The notes under the pieces are model-generated. The model saw nothing but the letters and a program-made list of their open reading frames with translations. It did not search any database and was not told the origin of the DNA. This document shows positions 1 through 7,886 of a stretch of 64,000 nt of DNA, one piece after another (position 1 is the first letter of the stretch; the number at the start of each line of letters is the position of its first letter). A program made the position numbers and the translations under genes. Source of the stretch: Pseudomonadota bacterium (GTDB lineage: Bacteria; Pseudomonadota; Gammaproteobacteria; Steroidobacterales; Steroidobacteraceae); assembly GCA_018241445.1 (NCBI GenBank), contig JAFEDT010000017.1, positions 1-64,000 on the forward strand, given 5' to 3'.

Positions 1-125
1 GGCGGCCCCGCAGGGGCGAGGCCCATGGATGGGCCGAGTACTAAATCGGCAGGATTGCCGATTTGAACGCCGGCTCCGGCCGGCGGCCCCGCAGGGGCGA
101 GGCCCATGGATGGGCCGAGTACTAA
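1..125. repeat. Dispersed hairpin-rich repeat, left copy
   Basis: An identical 44-bp block occurs at 1-44 and 82-125. Each block holds two inverted repeats, GCCCC-GCA-GGGGC and GCCCAT-GG-ATGGGC. Between the blocks a perfect 9-bp hairpin lies at 43-64 with loop GGAT. The reverse complement of the same design recurs at 61875-61992 with changed but still paired stem bases. The first block starts at base 1, so the element may extend to the left of the window. It is non-coding. Bases 126-255 show nothing further that I can name. Confidence 0.85.
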
Positions 126-255
126 GTCACCCTGCCCTGTCGCCTTAAGGCACGCCCTTGTCGCGAAGTGACCCGGATTGCATGCACCGAAGCCCGTACC
201 ATGTCCTAAGCCTGCGCGAGCGCCTAACCTTCCGTCGCGCCTGGAGATTTCGACC

Positions 256-969
256 ATGGCTGACAATGCCGACGCCGAATTCAATCTGAATGACCTGAAC
301 GACCAGGAACTCACCGAGCAGGTGCACGACGACCTGTACAACGGCCTGAAGGACGAGGTCGAGGAAGCGACCCGCATCTTCCTGGGACGCGGCTGGAATG
401 CCGAGAAGGTGCTCAACGACGCCCTGGTGGAAGGCATGCGCATCGTCGGCATCGACTTCCGCGACGGCATCCTGTTCGTGCCCGAGGTGTTGCTGGCCGC
501 CAACGCCATGAAGGGCGGCATGGAGATCCTGCGGCCGCTGCTGGCCGAGACCGGCGTACCGCCGATCGGCAAGATCGTCATCGGCACCGTCAAGGGCGAC
601 ATTCACGACATCGGCAAGAACCTGGTATCCATGATGCTGGAGGGCGCGGGTTTCGAGGTCATCGACCTGGGAATCAACAATCCGGTCGAGAAATACATGG
701 CCGCGCTGGAGCAGCACAAACCGGACATCCTGGGCATGTCGGCACTGTTGACCACCACCATGCCGTACATGAAGGTCGTGATCGACAAACTCAACGAGAC
801 CGGCATGCGCAAGGACTACATCGTGCTGGTGGGCGGCGCGCCGCTCAACGAGGAGTTCGGCAAGGCGGTTGGGGCGGATGCCTACTGCCGTGACGCGGCC
901 ATTGCGGTGGAGACCGCCAAGACGCTGCTCGCCGCCCGGCGCGCGGCGCAGAAGGCCGCGGTGGCCTGA
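256..969 (+). CDS. Corrinoid (B12-binding) protein of a methyltransferase system
   Basis: 237 residues, the usual size for MtbC/MttC-type corrinoid proteins. An N-terminal helical cap (about residues 15-100) precedes a Rossmann-like B12-binding domain. The cobalt-ligand motif GDIHDIGKN places the axial histidine at residue 117, and LVGGAP lies near the C-terminus. The frame stays open back to 178, but the ATG at 256 follows a GGAG and is the likely start. It should carry a methyl group on cobalamin between a substrate methyltransferase and a pterin methyltransferase, both of which are encoded nearby. It is the first gene of a seven-gene same-strand run. The substrate is unknown. Confidence 0.93.
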   Translation: MADNADAEFNLNDLNDQELTEQVHDDLYNGLKDEVEEATRIFLGRGWNAEKVLNDALVEGMRIVGIDFRDGILFVPEVLLAANAMKGGMEILRPLLAETGVPPIGKIVIGTVKGDIHDIGKNLVSMMLEGAGFEVIDLGINNPVEKYMAALEQHKPDILGMSALLTTTMPYMKVVIDKLNETGMRKDYIVLVGGAPLNEEFGKAVGADAYCRDAAIAVETAKTLLAARRAAQKAAVA

Positions 970-1009
970 ACAGCGGCCGGCAGGCTGATCGCCCGCCGCG
1001 GGTCCATCG

Positions 1010-1663
1010 ATGCAATCCCCGACCCGCACTCTCCTGATCGCCTGTGGCGCGCTCGGCCGCGAAGTCGCCGCACTGCGGCGAGCCAACGGCTGGAGCAGCT
1101 TCGACGTGCGCTGCCTGCCCGCCCTGCTGCACAACCGCCCGGAGCGCATCGCGCCCGCGGTGCGCGCGGCAATCCGCGCCGGCCGGGGCCGTTACGAGCG
1201 CATGTTCGTGCTCTATGGTGACTGTGGCACCGGCGGTGCACTGGATGCGGTGCTGCGTGAGGAAGGCGTGGAGCGCCTGCCCGGTGCGCACTGTTACGAG
1301 TTCTTCGCCACCGCGCCGGTGTTCGCGCAGTTGAGCGAGGCCGAGCCCGGCACGTTCTACCTGACGGACTTCCTGTTGCGCCATTTCCGGCGGCTCGTGG
1401 TCCAGGAACTCGGGCTCGACCGCCACCCCGAACTCGCCGGCGAATACTTTCGTCACTACCGCCGCCTGGTTTACCTGTCGCAAGCCGCGACCGACGCACA
1501 CATTGAGCAGGCGCGCGCCATTGCCGTGGACTTCGGATTCAGTTTCGAACATCGGCGCACCGGCTACGGCGAACTCGGCACCCGCCTCACCGCGCTTGCA
1601 GGGTCCGCGGCGCTCGCTGGCACAGCCGCGCCGCAGACACAGGAGCGCACATGGCCAGCCTGA
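1010..1663 (+). CDS. DUF1638 family protein
   Basis: 217 residues. The motifs ACGALGREV near the N-terminus and LYGDCGTGG in the middle are typical of DUF1638. No signal peptide or membrane segment is visible. From memory, the family is often encoded beside corrinoid proteins and MttB-type methyltransferases; its biochemical role is not established. The Cys in DCGTGG and nearby His/Cys residues could bind metal or cofactor, but that is inference. It lies 40 bp after the corrinoid gene, and its last 13 bp overlap the next gene, which suggests translational coupling. The C-terminal 25 or so residues are low-complexity and probably not part of the fold. Confidence 0.85.
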   Translation: MQSPTRTLLIACGALGREVAALRRANGWSSFDVRCLPALLHNRPERIAPAVRAAIRAGRGRYERMFVLYGDCGTGGALDAVLREEGVERLPGAHCYEFFATAPVFAQLSEAEPGTFYLTDFLLRHFRRLVVQELGLDRHPELAGEYFRHYRRLVYLSQAATDAHIEQARAIAVDFGFSFEHRRTGYGELGTRLTALAGSAALAGTAAPQTQERTWPA

Positions 1664-1956
1664 GCATCATTTCCTGGCGCGACATCCCCGCGCAGGTCGT
1701 GGTCAAACGCGGTCGCGAGAGCGCCAAGGCGCCGCTGTCGGATCGCTTCCAGGAAGCCGTGGACCGCGCAGCCATGCGCGCCGGCAAGGGCAGCTCGGAC
1801 GCCTACCTCGCCGACTGGCGCCGCAGCGAGGGGCGGCCGTGTGGCGACGACCTGCAGGCGGAAGCCGCCGCCGAGGCGGCTCGCATCGAGGCGGAATACA
1901 CCGACGAGCGCCTCGAAGCTCTGATCCGCGCGAAGGGCCTGGCGGCGGCTCAATAA
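1651..1956 (+). CDS. Small PF13769 ('virulence factor') protein
   Basis: 101 residues, beginning MASLSIISWRDIPAQVVVKR, with an alpha-helical acidic second half (AEAAAEAARIEAEY). It matches the small family labelled 'virulence factor' (PF13769). That name has no support here, because the gene sits inside a corrinoid/folate operon. ATG 1651 follows AGGAG by five bases. It overlaps the end of the DUF1638 gene, and the next gene starts one base after its stop. It may be a small accessory or assembly protein of the methyl-transfer complex. Function is unknown. Confidence 0.75.
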   Translation: MASLSIISWRDIPAQVVVKRGRESAKAPLSDRFQEAVDRAAMRAGKGSSDAYLADWRRSEGRPCGDDLQAEAAAEAARIEAEYTDERLEALIRAKGLAAAQ

Positions 1957-1957
1957 A

Positions 1958-2449
1958 ATGGAAGCGCTCAGGCACTGGTCGGTGCGCCACTCCCGCGGCT
2001 TGAACGCCTTCTACACGCGCTTCGAGTCGCTGCTGGTGGCGCTCGATCCGCTGTTCAGGCGCATCGGCTACCAGCGCCTGGAAAGACCTGTCGCCTTGCT
2101 GGAACGCGGCGTCAAGGGCCTGCTGTTCGACTGCCGCATGTGCGGACAGTGTGTGCTGAGCTCCACCGGCATGTCCTGCCCCATGAACTGCCCCAAGAAC
2201 CTGCGTAACGGTCCCTGCGGCGGCGTACGCCTGGACGGCCGCTGCGAGGTGAAGCCGCAGATGCGCTGCGTGTGGGTGCAGGCCATCGCCGGCAGCACCG
2301 CGATTCCCGGCGGTGCGGCGTCGGTGCGGCAGGTGCAACCGGCGCTGGACCGGCGGCTCACCGGGAAATCCTCGTGGCTGCGTGTGGCGCGCGAGCGTGC
2401 CGCCCAGGGCGGCGCCACCAGCGGCGCGGACCCGGTGGCGCCGAAATGA
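1958..2449 (+). CDS. Cys-rich MTHFR C-terminal / MetV-like protein
   Basis: 163 residues. Eight cysteines lie at about 59, 62, 65, 74, 78, 87, 96 and 104, spanning DCRMCGQC, CPMNCPK and NGPCGG, which is the MTHFR_C (PF12225) signature. Related MetV proteins bind a metal or Fe-S centre and partner a MetF-type reductase in the Wood-Ljungdahl methyl branch. The stop overlaps the start of the reductase gene (ATGA), as expected for subunits of one complex. The C-terminal 50 residues carry no cysteine and look disordered. The likely role is to connect the reductase to an electron carrier or to the methyltransferase. Confidence 0.85.
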   Translation: MEALRHWSVRHSRGLNAFYTRFESLLVALDPLFRRIGYQRLERPVALLERGVKGLLFDCRMCGQCVLSSTGMSCPMNCPKNLRNGPCGGVRLDGRCEVKPQMRCVWVQAIAGSTAIPGGAASVRQVQPALDRRLTGKSSWLRVARERAAQGGATSGADPVAPK

Positions 2450-3468
2450 AGTTCGAGGACGAGCCGGTCCCCGGCTACCCATTGCCTATCCTGCCGGGTC
2501 ACACCTCGCCCGGCCGCTTCGAACGGGTGCTGCGCGCCGGCCAGTTCGTGGTGACCACCGAGCTGGCACCGCCGGATTCCGCCGATCCCGCAGAAGTCTT
2601 CGCGCGGGCGCGCATCTTCGACGGCTATGTCGACGCCATCAACGCCACCGACGGCAGCGGCGCCAACTGCCACATGTCGAGCATGGCCGTGTGTGCCCTG
2701 CTCACCCGCGTGGGCTATGCACCGGTGATGCAGATCTCCTGCCGCGACAAGAACCGCATCGCCATCCAGGGCGACATCCTGGGCGCCGCAGCCATGGGCG
2801 TGTGCAATATCCTGTGCCTGACGGGGGATGGAGTGCAGGCCGGCGACCATCCGCAGGCGCTCCCGGTGTTCGACCTGGACTCCATGACACTACTGCAGAC
2901 GGCGCGTACCTTGCGCGACGAGCACCATTTTCTATCCGGTCGCAGGATCACTCACGCCCCGCGCGTACTGCTCGGGGCGGCCGAGAACCCCTTCACCCAA
3001 CCCATCGCCTGGCGCGCCGAGCGCCTGGCGAAGAAGGTCGCCGCCGGCGCGCAGTTCATCCAGACCCAGTACTGCTACGACGTGCCGCTGTTGCGCCAGT
3101 TCCTGCAACAGGTCGAGGCACTGGGTCTGCTGGACAAGGTCTTCATCCTGGTTGGCGTGGGGCCCTTCAAGTCGGCGAAGGCCGCCGAATGGATCCGCAC
3201 GCACGTGCCGGGAGTCCACATCCCCGATGCAGTGATCGCGCGTCTCAAGGGCGCCGCGGACCAGGCCGCGGAGGGCCGGCAGCTGTGCACCGACCTCATC
3301 CAGGAAATCCGCGACGTCAAAGGCGTGCACGGCGTGCACGTCATGGCCTACCGCCAGGAAGAGACTGTCGCCGAAATCATCGACCGTTCCGGGATCCTCA
3401 ACGGCCGCGTGCCGTGGTACCCGGGACGCGATCCCAACACCGCCAACCCGGACAGGAAAGCCTCATGA
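2446..3468 (+). CDS. Methylenetetrahydrofolate reductase (MetF family)
   Basis: 340-residue TIM-barrel flavoprotein that interconverts 5,10-methylene-THF and 5-methyl-THF. Visible family features are TTELAPPDSADP near the N-terminus, DAINATDGSGANCHMS, the CRDKNR strand and LCLTGDG. The frame is open upstream to 2272, but ATG 2446 overlaps the previous stop as ATGA, fixing the start. Beside a methyl-THF:corrinoid methyltransferase it more probably works in the oxidative direction, turning methyl-THF from demethylation into methylene-THF. It is not the biosynthetic metF context: no met genes are nearby. Confidence 0.92.
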   Translation: MKFEDEPVPGYPLPILPGHTSPGRFERVLRAGQFVVTTELAPPDSADPAEVFARARIFDGYVDAINATDGSGANCHMSSMAVCALLTRVGYAPVMQISCRDKNRIAIQGDILGAAAMGVCNILCLTGDGVQAGDHPQALPVFDLDSMTLLQTARTLRDEHHFLSGRRITHAPRVLLGAAENPFTQPIAWRAERLAKKVAAGAQFIQTQYCYDVPLLRQFLQQVEALGLLDKVFILVGVGPFKSAKAAEWIRTHVPGVHIPDAVIARLKGAADQAAEGRQLCTDLIQEIRDVKGVHGVHVMAYRQEETVAEIIDRSGILNGRVPWYPGRDPNTANPDRKAS

Positions 3469-4481
3469 CAGAGACCGTCGTCAGTTCCGCCACCCGCGAA
3501 GTCGTGTTTGGCTTCGACCGCCCCTTCGTCATGATCGGCGAACGCATCAACCCGACCGGGCGCAAGATCCTGGCTGCTGAGATGGTGGCCGGCAACTTCA
3601 GCCGCGTGGAGTCGGACGCTCTGGCGCAGGTCGCGGCCGGCGCCCACATGCTGGACGTCAACGCCGGTATTCCACTGGCGGACGAGCCGGCGCTGCTGGC
3701 GCGCGCGGTGCAGCTGGTGCAGTCGATCACCGATGTGCCGCTGTCGATCGACTCCTCCATCGTCAAGGCGCTGGAGGCGGGGCTCGCGGTGTACAAGGGC
3801 AAGCCGCTGGTCAACTCGGTGACCGGCGAGGAGGAACGCCTGGAATCGGTGCTGCCGCTGGTGAAGAAGTACGGTGCGGCGGTAGTGGCGATCTCCAACG
3901 ACGAGACCGGCATCTCCGAGGATCCCGACGTGCGCTTCGAGGTGGCGAAGAAGATCGTGCACCGCGCCGCAGATTACGGTATCCCGGCCTGTGACGTCGT
4001 GGTCGACCCGCTGGTCATGCCGATCGGCGCCATCAACAAGGCCGGACTGCAGGTCATGCACCTGCTGAATCGCCTCAAGAACGAGCTGAAGGTCAACAGC
4101 ACCTGCGGCGCCTCCAACGTCAGCTTCGGCCTGCCGGCTCGCGAGGGCGTCACCGCGGCGTTCCTGACGACCGCCATCAGCGCCGGGCTGACTTCCGCCA
4201 TCATGAATCCCCTGCACGTGGAGATCGTGAAGGCCTGCATGGGCGCCGACGTCATGATGGGTCACGATCCTGACTGTGCCCGCTGGATCCGGCGCTTCCG
4301 CGAGGCCCCCACCCTGTCGGCCTCTGGCAGTGGCACCAGCGCCGAGGCCCCTACACGTGGCCGGCGCGAGGGCGGCCTGCGGCGCCGCGCCGCCGCGGCG
4401 GCGGCAGGAGCGGGCAATCCAGGCACGGGTGCGGCGCCTGTGGGCGCAGCCGGTGAAGGCCCGCCGCCATCAGGCGGCTAG
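3465..4481 (+). CDS. Methyltetrahydrofolate:corrinoid methyltransferase (pterin-binding)
   Basis: 338 residues. The pterin-binding TIM barrel covers about residues 20-275: GERINPTGRK, MLDVNAGIP, LSIDSS, LVNSVTGEEER and DVVVDPLVMP fit the AcsE/MetH pterin-domain family. It should exchange methyl groups between the corrinoid protein and tetrahydrofolate. The start overlaps the reductase stop (ATGA). The last 55 or so residues are a Gly/Ala/Arg-rich tail (from about residue 283) beyond the compact fold of this family, which usually ends near 260-280 residues. The tail may be disordered. Confidence 0.9.
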   Translation: MTETVVSSATREVVFGFDRPFVMIGERINPTGRKILAAEMVAGNFSRVESDALAQVAAGAHMLDVNAGIPLADEPALLARAVQLVQSITDVPLSIDSSIVKALEAGLAVYKGKPLVNSVTGEEERLESVLPLVKKYGAAVVAISNDETGISEDPDVRFEVAKKIVHRAADYGIPACDVVVDPLVMPIGAINKAGLQVMHLLNRLKNELKVNSTCGASNVSFGLPAREGVTAAFLTTAISAGLTSAIMNPLHVEIVKACMGADVMMGHDPDCARWIRRFREAPTLSASGSGTSAEAPTRGRREGGLRRRAAAAAAGAGNPGTGAAPVGAAGEGPPPSGG

Positions 4482-4523
4482 CGCAGGCAGTGCTCGCGCC
4501 ACGGTAAGGATGAACCGGTCACC

Positions 4524-6527
4524 ATGAACAAGGATCCCCTGGTTGTCTTCACACCCTCGGGCAAACGCGGCCGCTTCCCGGTCGGCACGCCGCTGCTCGC
4601 CGCCGCGCGCAGTCTCGGGGTGGACATCGACTCCGTGTGCGGCGGCCGTGGCCTGTGCGGGCGCTGCCAGGTACTGGTCATGGAGGGCGACTTCCCCAAG
4701 CACGGCATCACTTCCGGCAGCGCCAATCTGTCCGCCGTGAGCGAGACCGAGCAGGCCTACGCGCGCCGCAAGACGCTGCCGCCAGGGCACCGCCTGTCAT
4801 GCTCCTCGCGCATCCAGGGCGACCTGGTCGTGGACGTGCCGCCGGGCAGCCAGGTGCACCGCCAGGTGGTACGCAAGGCCGCTGACGCGCGGCCGATCAC
4901 GCTCGATCCGGTGGTGCGCCTGCACTACGTCGAGGTGCGCGAGCCCGACATGCACGATCCGTCCGGGGACCTGCAGCGCCTGCGCGAAGCCCTGCAGCGC
5001 GAGTGGGATCTGACCGGGCTGGATTGCGACCTGCGGGTGCTGCAAAAACTGCAGTCCGCCCTGCGCAAGGGACAGTGGAAGGTGACGGTCGCCGTCCACA
5101 ATGCCTCCCAGATCGTTGGCCTGTGGCCCGGCCTGCACGAAGAGGTGTACGGGCTCGCGGTGGACGTGGGCTCCACCACCATCGCCGCGCACCTGTGCAA
5201 CCTGGAGAGCGGCGAAGTGGTCGCCTCCAGCGGCCTGATGAACCCGCAGATCCGCTTCGGCGAAGACCTGATGAGCCGGGTCTCGTACTCCATGATGCAC
5301 CCGGAGGGCGCGGCGCAGATGACCCAGGCGGTGCGCGACGCCCTCAACGCCCTGGCCGCAGAGGTGGCCCGTAGCGCCGGCGTGGCGATCGATGACATTT
5401 TCGAGGTGACCCTGGTCGGCAATCCGATCATGCAGCACCTGGTGCTTGGCATCGATCCGGTGGAACTGGGTGGGGCACCGTTCGCGCTCGCCACCGATGA
5501 AGCCCAGACACTATGGGCCACGGAAATGGCGTTGTGGCTGCACCCGAGCGCCCGGGTCTATGCCCTGCCGTGCATTGCGGGCCACGTCGGTGCGGACGCC
5601 GCCGGGATGATCCTCGCTGAGCGGCCGGATCTGCGCCGGGAACTGACGCTGCTGGTGGACGTCGGCACCAACGCCGAGATCGTGCTGGGCAACTCGCAGC
5701 GCCTGCTGGCCTGCTCCAGCCCCACCGGGCCAGCCTTCGAGGGTGCGCAGATCAGTTGCGGCCAGCGCGCCGCTCCCGGGGCCATCGAGCGCGTCCGCAT
5801 CGATCCGCAGACACTGGAAGCACGCGTGCGGGTCATCGGTTCGGACCTGTGGTCGGACGAGCCCGGATTTGCCGAGGCTGTTGCAGCCACCGGCGTCACC
5901 GGCATCTGTGGCTCCGGCATCATCGAGGTCATCGCCGAGATGTACCTGGCCGGCATCATCAGCCAGGACGGGGTCATCGACGGCGCGCTCGCCGCGCGCA
6001 GCCCGCGCATCGTGCCCAACGGACGCACCTTCTCCTACACGCTCTACCAGGGTGCGGCCACGCTGCAGATCACCCAGAACGACGTGCGCGCCATCCAGCT
6101 CGCCAAGGCGGCGCTGTACGCCGGCGTCCAGTTGCTGATGGATCGCCTCGGCGTACAGCAGGTCGATCGCATCCGTCTCGCCGGCGCCTTCGGCAGCCAC
6201 ATCGACGTCAAGTACGCCATGGTGCTGGGGATGATCCCGGACTGCGACCTGGCGCAGGTCTCCTCGGCCGGCAATGCCGCCGGCAGCGGTGCGCGCATCG
6301 CGCTGCTGGACCGCGGCTCCCGGCAGACCATCGAGGAGCTGGTCCGCAAAGTGGAAAAGATCGAGACGGCAATCGAGCCGAACTTCCAGGCGCACTTCGT
6401 TGATGCCATGGGGATTCCCAGCAGCACGGCGCCTTTCCCGTTGCTGCGGGCGGCCGTGCCGATGCCGCCGCTGCGAGCGGCAGCGGCTCGCGGTGGTGAG
6501 CGCGGCCGCAGGCGGCGCGGCGCGTAG
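4524..6527 (+). CDS. RACo-like reductive activator of corrinoid proteins (2Fe-2S + ASKHA)
   Basis: 667 residues. An N-terminal plant-type ferredoxin domain has Cys39, Cys45, Cys48 and Cys93. A linker/middle domain follows, then a DUF4445/ASKHA ATPase region with DVGSTT at 214-219 and VDVGTNAEIVLGN further on. This is the layout of RACo, which uses ATP and a low-potential electron to return inactive Co(II) corrinoid to Co(I). Its presence argues that the corrinoid protein is catalytic and suffers oxidation. It starts 42 bp after the methyltransferase gene with a purine-rich leader. The C-terminal 30 or so residues are Ala/Arg-rich. Confidence 0.92.
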   Translation: MNKDPLVVFTPSGKRGRFPVGTPLLAAARSLGVDIDSVCGGRGLCGRCQVLVMEGDFPKHGITSGSANLSAVSETEQAYARRKTLPPGHRLSCSSRIQGDLVVDVPPGSQVHRQVVRKAADARPITLDPVVRLHYVEVREPDMHDPSGDLQRLREALQREWDLTGLDCDLRVLQKLQSALRKGQWKVTVAVHNASQIVGLWPGLHEEVYGLAVDVGSTTIAAHLCNLESGEVVASSGLMNPQIRFGEDLMSRVSYSMMHPEGAAQMTQAVRDALNALAAEVARSAGVAIDDIFEVTLVGNPIMQHLVLGIDPVELGGAPFALATDEAQTLWATEMALWLHPSARVYALPCIAGHVGADAAGMILAERPDLRRELTLLVDVGTNAEIVLGNSQRLLACSSPTGPAFEGAQISCGQRAAPGAIERVRIDPQTLEARVRVIGSDLWSDEPGFAEAVAATGVTGICGSGIIEVIAEMYLAGIISQDGVIDGALAARSPRIVPNGRTFSYTLYQGAATLQITQNDVRAIQLAKAALYAGVQLLMDRLGVQQVDRIRLAGAFGSHIDVKYAMVLGMIPDCDLAQVSSAGNAAGSGARIALLDRGSRQTIEELVRKVEKIETAIEPNFQAHFVDAMGIPSSTAPFPLLRAAVPMPPLRAAAARGGERGRRRRGA

Positions 6528-6530
6528 CCA

Positions 6531-7358
6531 GTGTCGGCCGTTGCAACACTCGACCAGACCTATCTGTTTCGTGGTCAGGCAGTTCGTTATTCCGTCACCG
6601 GTCGAGGGCCGCCCCTGCTATTTGTCCACGGGACCCCTTTCTCCTCGCACGTGTGGCATCGCATAGCGCCACACTTCTCCAGCTCGCACACGGTTTACAG
6701 GTTCGATCTGCTCGGTTACGGCCAATCCGAGATGAAGGCTGGCCAGGATGTCTCCCTGGGGGTGCAGAATCAGCTTCTGAGCGAACTGATTACCCACTGG
6801 CGTCTGGAGCACCCTGATGTGGTTGCTCACGACTTCGGGGGTGCTACAGCCCTGCGCACCCATTTGCTCAACGGCCATGACTATAGAAGTCTCACGCTGA
6901 TCGATCCTGTCGCCCTGTCGCCGTGGGGTTCCCCGTTCGTGCAGCACGTGCGCAGGAATGAGCGCGCCTTCGTCGATGTTCCTGGCTATATCCATGAGGC
7001 TATCGTGGCAGCCTATCTCAGGGGGGCTGCCCACCGGGAGTTAGGTCAGGCAGCACTGGCTGCCTACTCAGCTCCGTGGCTTGGCACGCCCGGGCAAGCG
7101 GCGTTCTACCGCCAGATTACGCAAATGGATGAGAAGTACACACAAGAAGTCCAACCGCGCTACGGCATGATCCGCTGCCCGACCCAGATCCTGTGGGGCC
7201 AGCAGGATCGCTGGATTCCACCGCTTAAGGGACGCGAGCTTCAACGGCTGATTCCTGGTGCAGCACTGCACCCCATCGCGGATGCCGGCCATCTCGTGCA
7301 GGAGGACGCCCCCGAGGCCGTGGTGGCATCGCTCTGCAACTTCCTGATCAGGACTTAA
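6531..7358 (+). CDS. Alpha/beta hydrolase with aspartate nucleophile
   Basis: 275 residues. HGTP at 33-36 forms the oxyanion-hole loop. The nucleophile elbow reads AHDFGG with Asp101, as in haloalkane and fluoroacetate dehalogenases or epoxide hydrolases. The acid lies in WGQQDRW and the base His in DAGHLVQ near the C-terminus. GTG 6531 begins three bases after the RACo stop, so it is probably cotranscribed. Its codon use is visibly less GC-biased than its neighbours (TTT, GTT, TAT and ACA are common), hinting at a separate origin. Substrate unknown; it could act before or after demethylation. Confidence 0.85.
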   Translation: MSAVATLDQTYLFRGQAVRYSVTGRGPPLLFVHGTPFSSHVWHRIAPHFSSSHTVYRFDLLGYGQSEMKAGQDVSLGVQNQLLSELITHWRLEHPDVVAHDFGGATALRTHLLNGHDYRSLTLIDPVALSPWGSPFVQHVRRNERAFVDVPGYIHEAIVAAYLRGAAHRELGQAALAAYSAPWLGTPGQAAFYRQITQMDEKYTQEVQPRYGMIRCPTQILWGQQDRWIPPLKGRELQRLIPGAALHPIADAGHLVQEDAPEAVVASLCNFLIRT

Positions 7359-7407
7359 GGACAAGCCGGGACGTACTTACACCCCTATCCATTCCCCCGC
7401 CGAATGC

Positions 7408-7821
7408 ATGCTGAACATCCGCGAAATCGATCACCTGGTGCTGCGCGTCAGCTCGCTGGCGCGGATGCTGGACTTCTACTGCAACGTGCTCGGTTGCAGC
7501 ATCGCGCGGCGCCAGGACACTCTCGGCCTGGTGCAGCTGCGCGCCGGCCGCTCCCTGATCGACCTGGTGACGGTCGAGGGTGAGCTCGGGCGCACCGGCG
7601 GCAAGGCTCCCGGCACCGAGGGCCGCAACCTCGATCATTTCTGCCTGCGCATCGAACCTTTTGACCGCGAGGCGATCCGCCGCGGGCTGGCCGCGCACGG
7701 GATCGCGGCAGGTGCGGTCGAGCAGCGATTTGGCGCCGAGGGCACGGGCCCGTCGATCTACGTCACCGACCCCGAAGGCAACATCGTGGAGCTCAAAGGC
7801 CCCCCGGGGCCGGGCGGGTAG
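7408..7821 (+). CDS. VOC (glyoxalase/dioxygenase fold) protein
   Basis: 137 residues with two beta-alpha-beta-beta-beta modules. Likely metal ligands are His9 (EIDHLVL), His77 (LDHFCL) and Glu128 (NIVELKG). The end DPEGNIVELKGP is typical of the VOC superfamily. The superfamily covers glyoxalase I, extradiol dioxygenases, epimerases and resistance proteins, so no reaction can be assigned. It is the last plus-strand gene before the convergent methyltransferase gene and may belong to the same transcript as the corrinoid operon. Confidence 0.85.
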   Translation: MLNIREIDHLVLRVSSLARMLDFYCNVLGCSIARRQDTLGLVQLRAGRSLIDLVTVEGELGRTGGKAPGTEGRNLDHFCLRIEPFDREAIRRGLAAHGIAAGAVEQRFGAEGTGPSIYVTDPEGNIVELKGPPGPGG

Positions 7822-7886
7822 CTGTTGCCGCAGCGAAGGCCGCGTCCACAAGCGATTGGCTGCGGTCACGCGCAGCAGGCGCTACT

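Noticed and set aside
1..125. CRISPR-like array because of the repeated 44-bp block
   Set aside because: Only two units, made of internal hairpins, with no uniform spacers and no cas genes; the same element occurs singly at the other end of the window.
126..255. Cobalamin riboswitch ahead of the corrinoid protein gene
   Set aside because: The 130 bases show no B12-box-like segment or recognisable long-range stem; the space is too short for the full structure.
2313..3464. A long upstream extension of the methyltransferase frame through the reductase gene
   Set aside because: It lies in another frame over a clear MTHFR gene, and the ATGA overlap at 3465 sets the real start.
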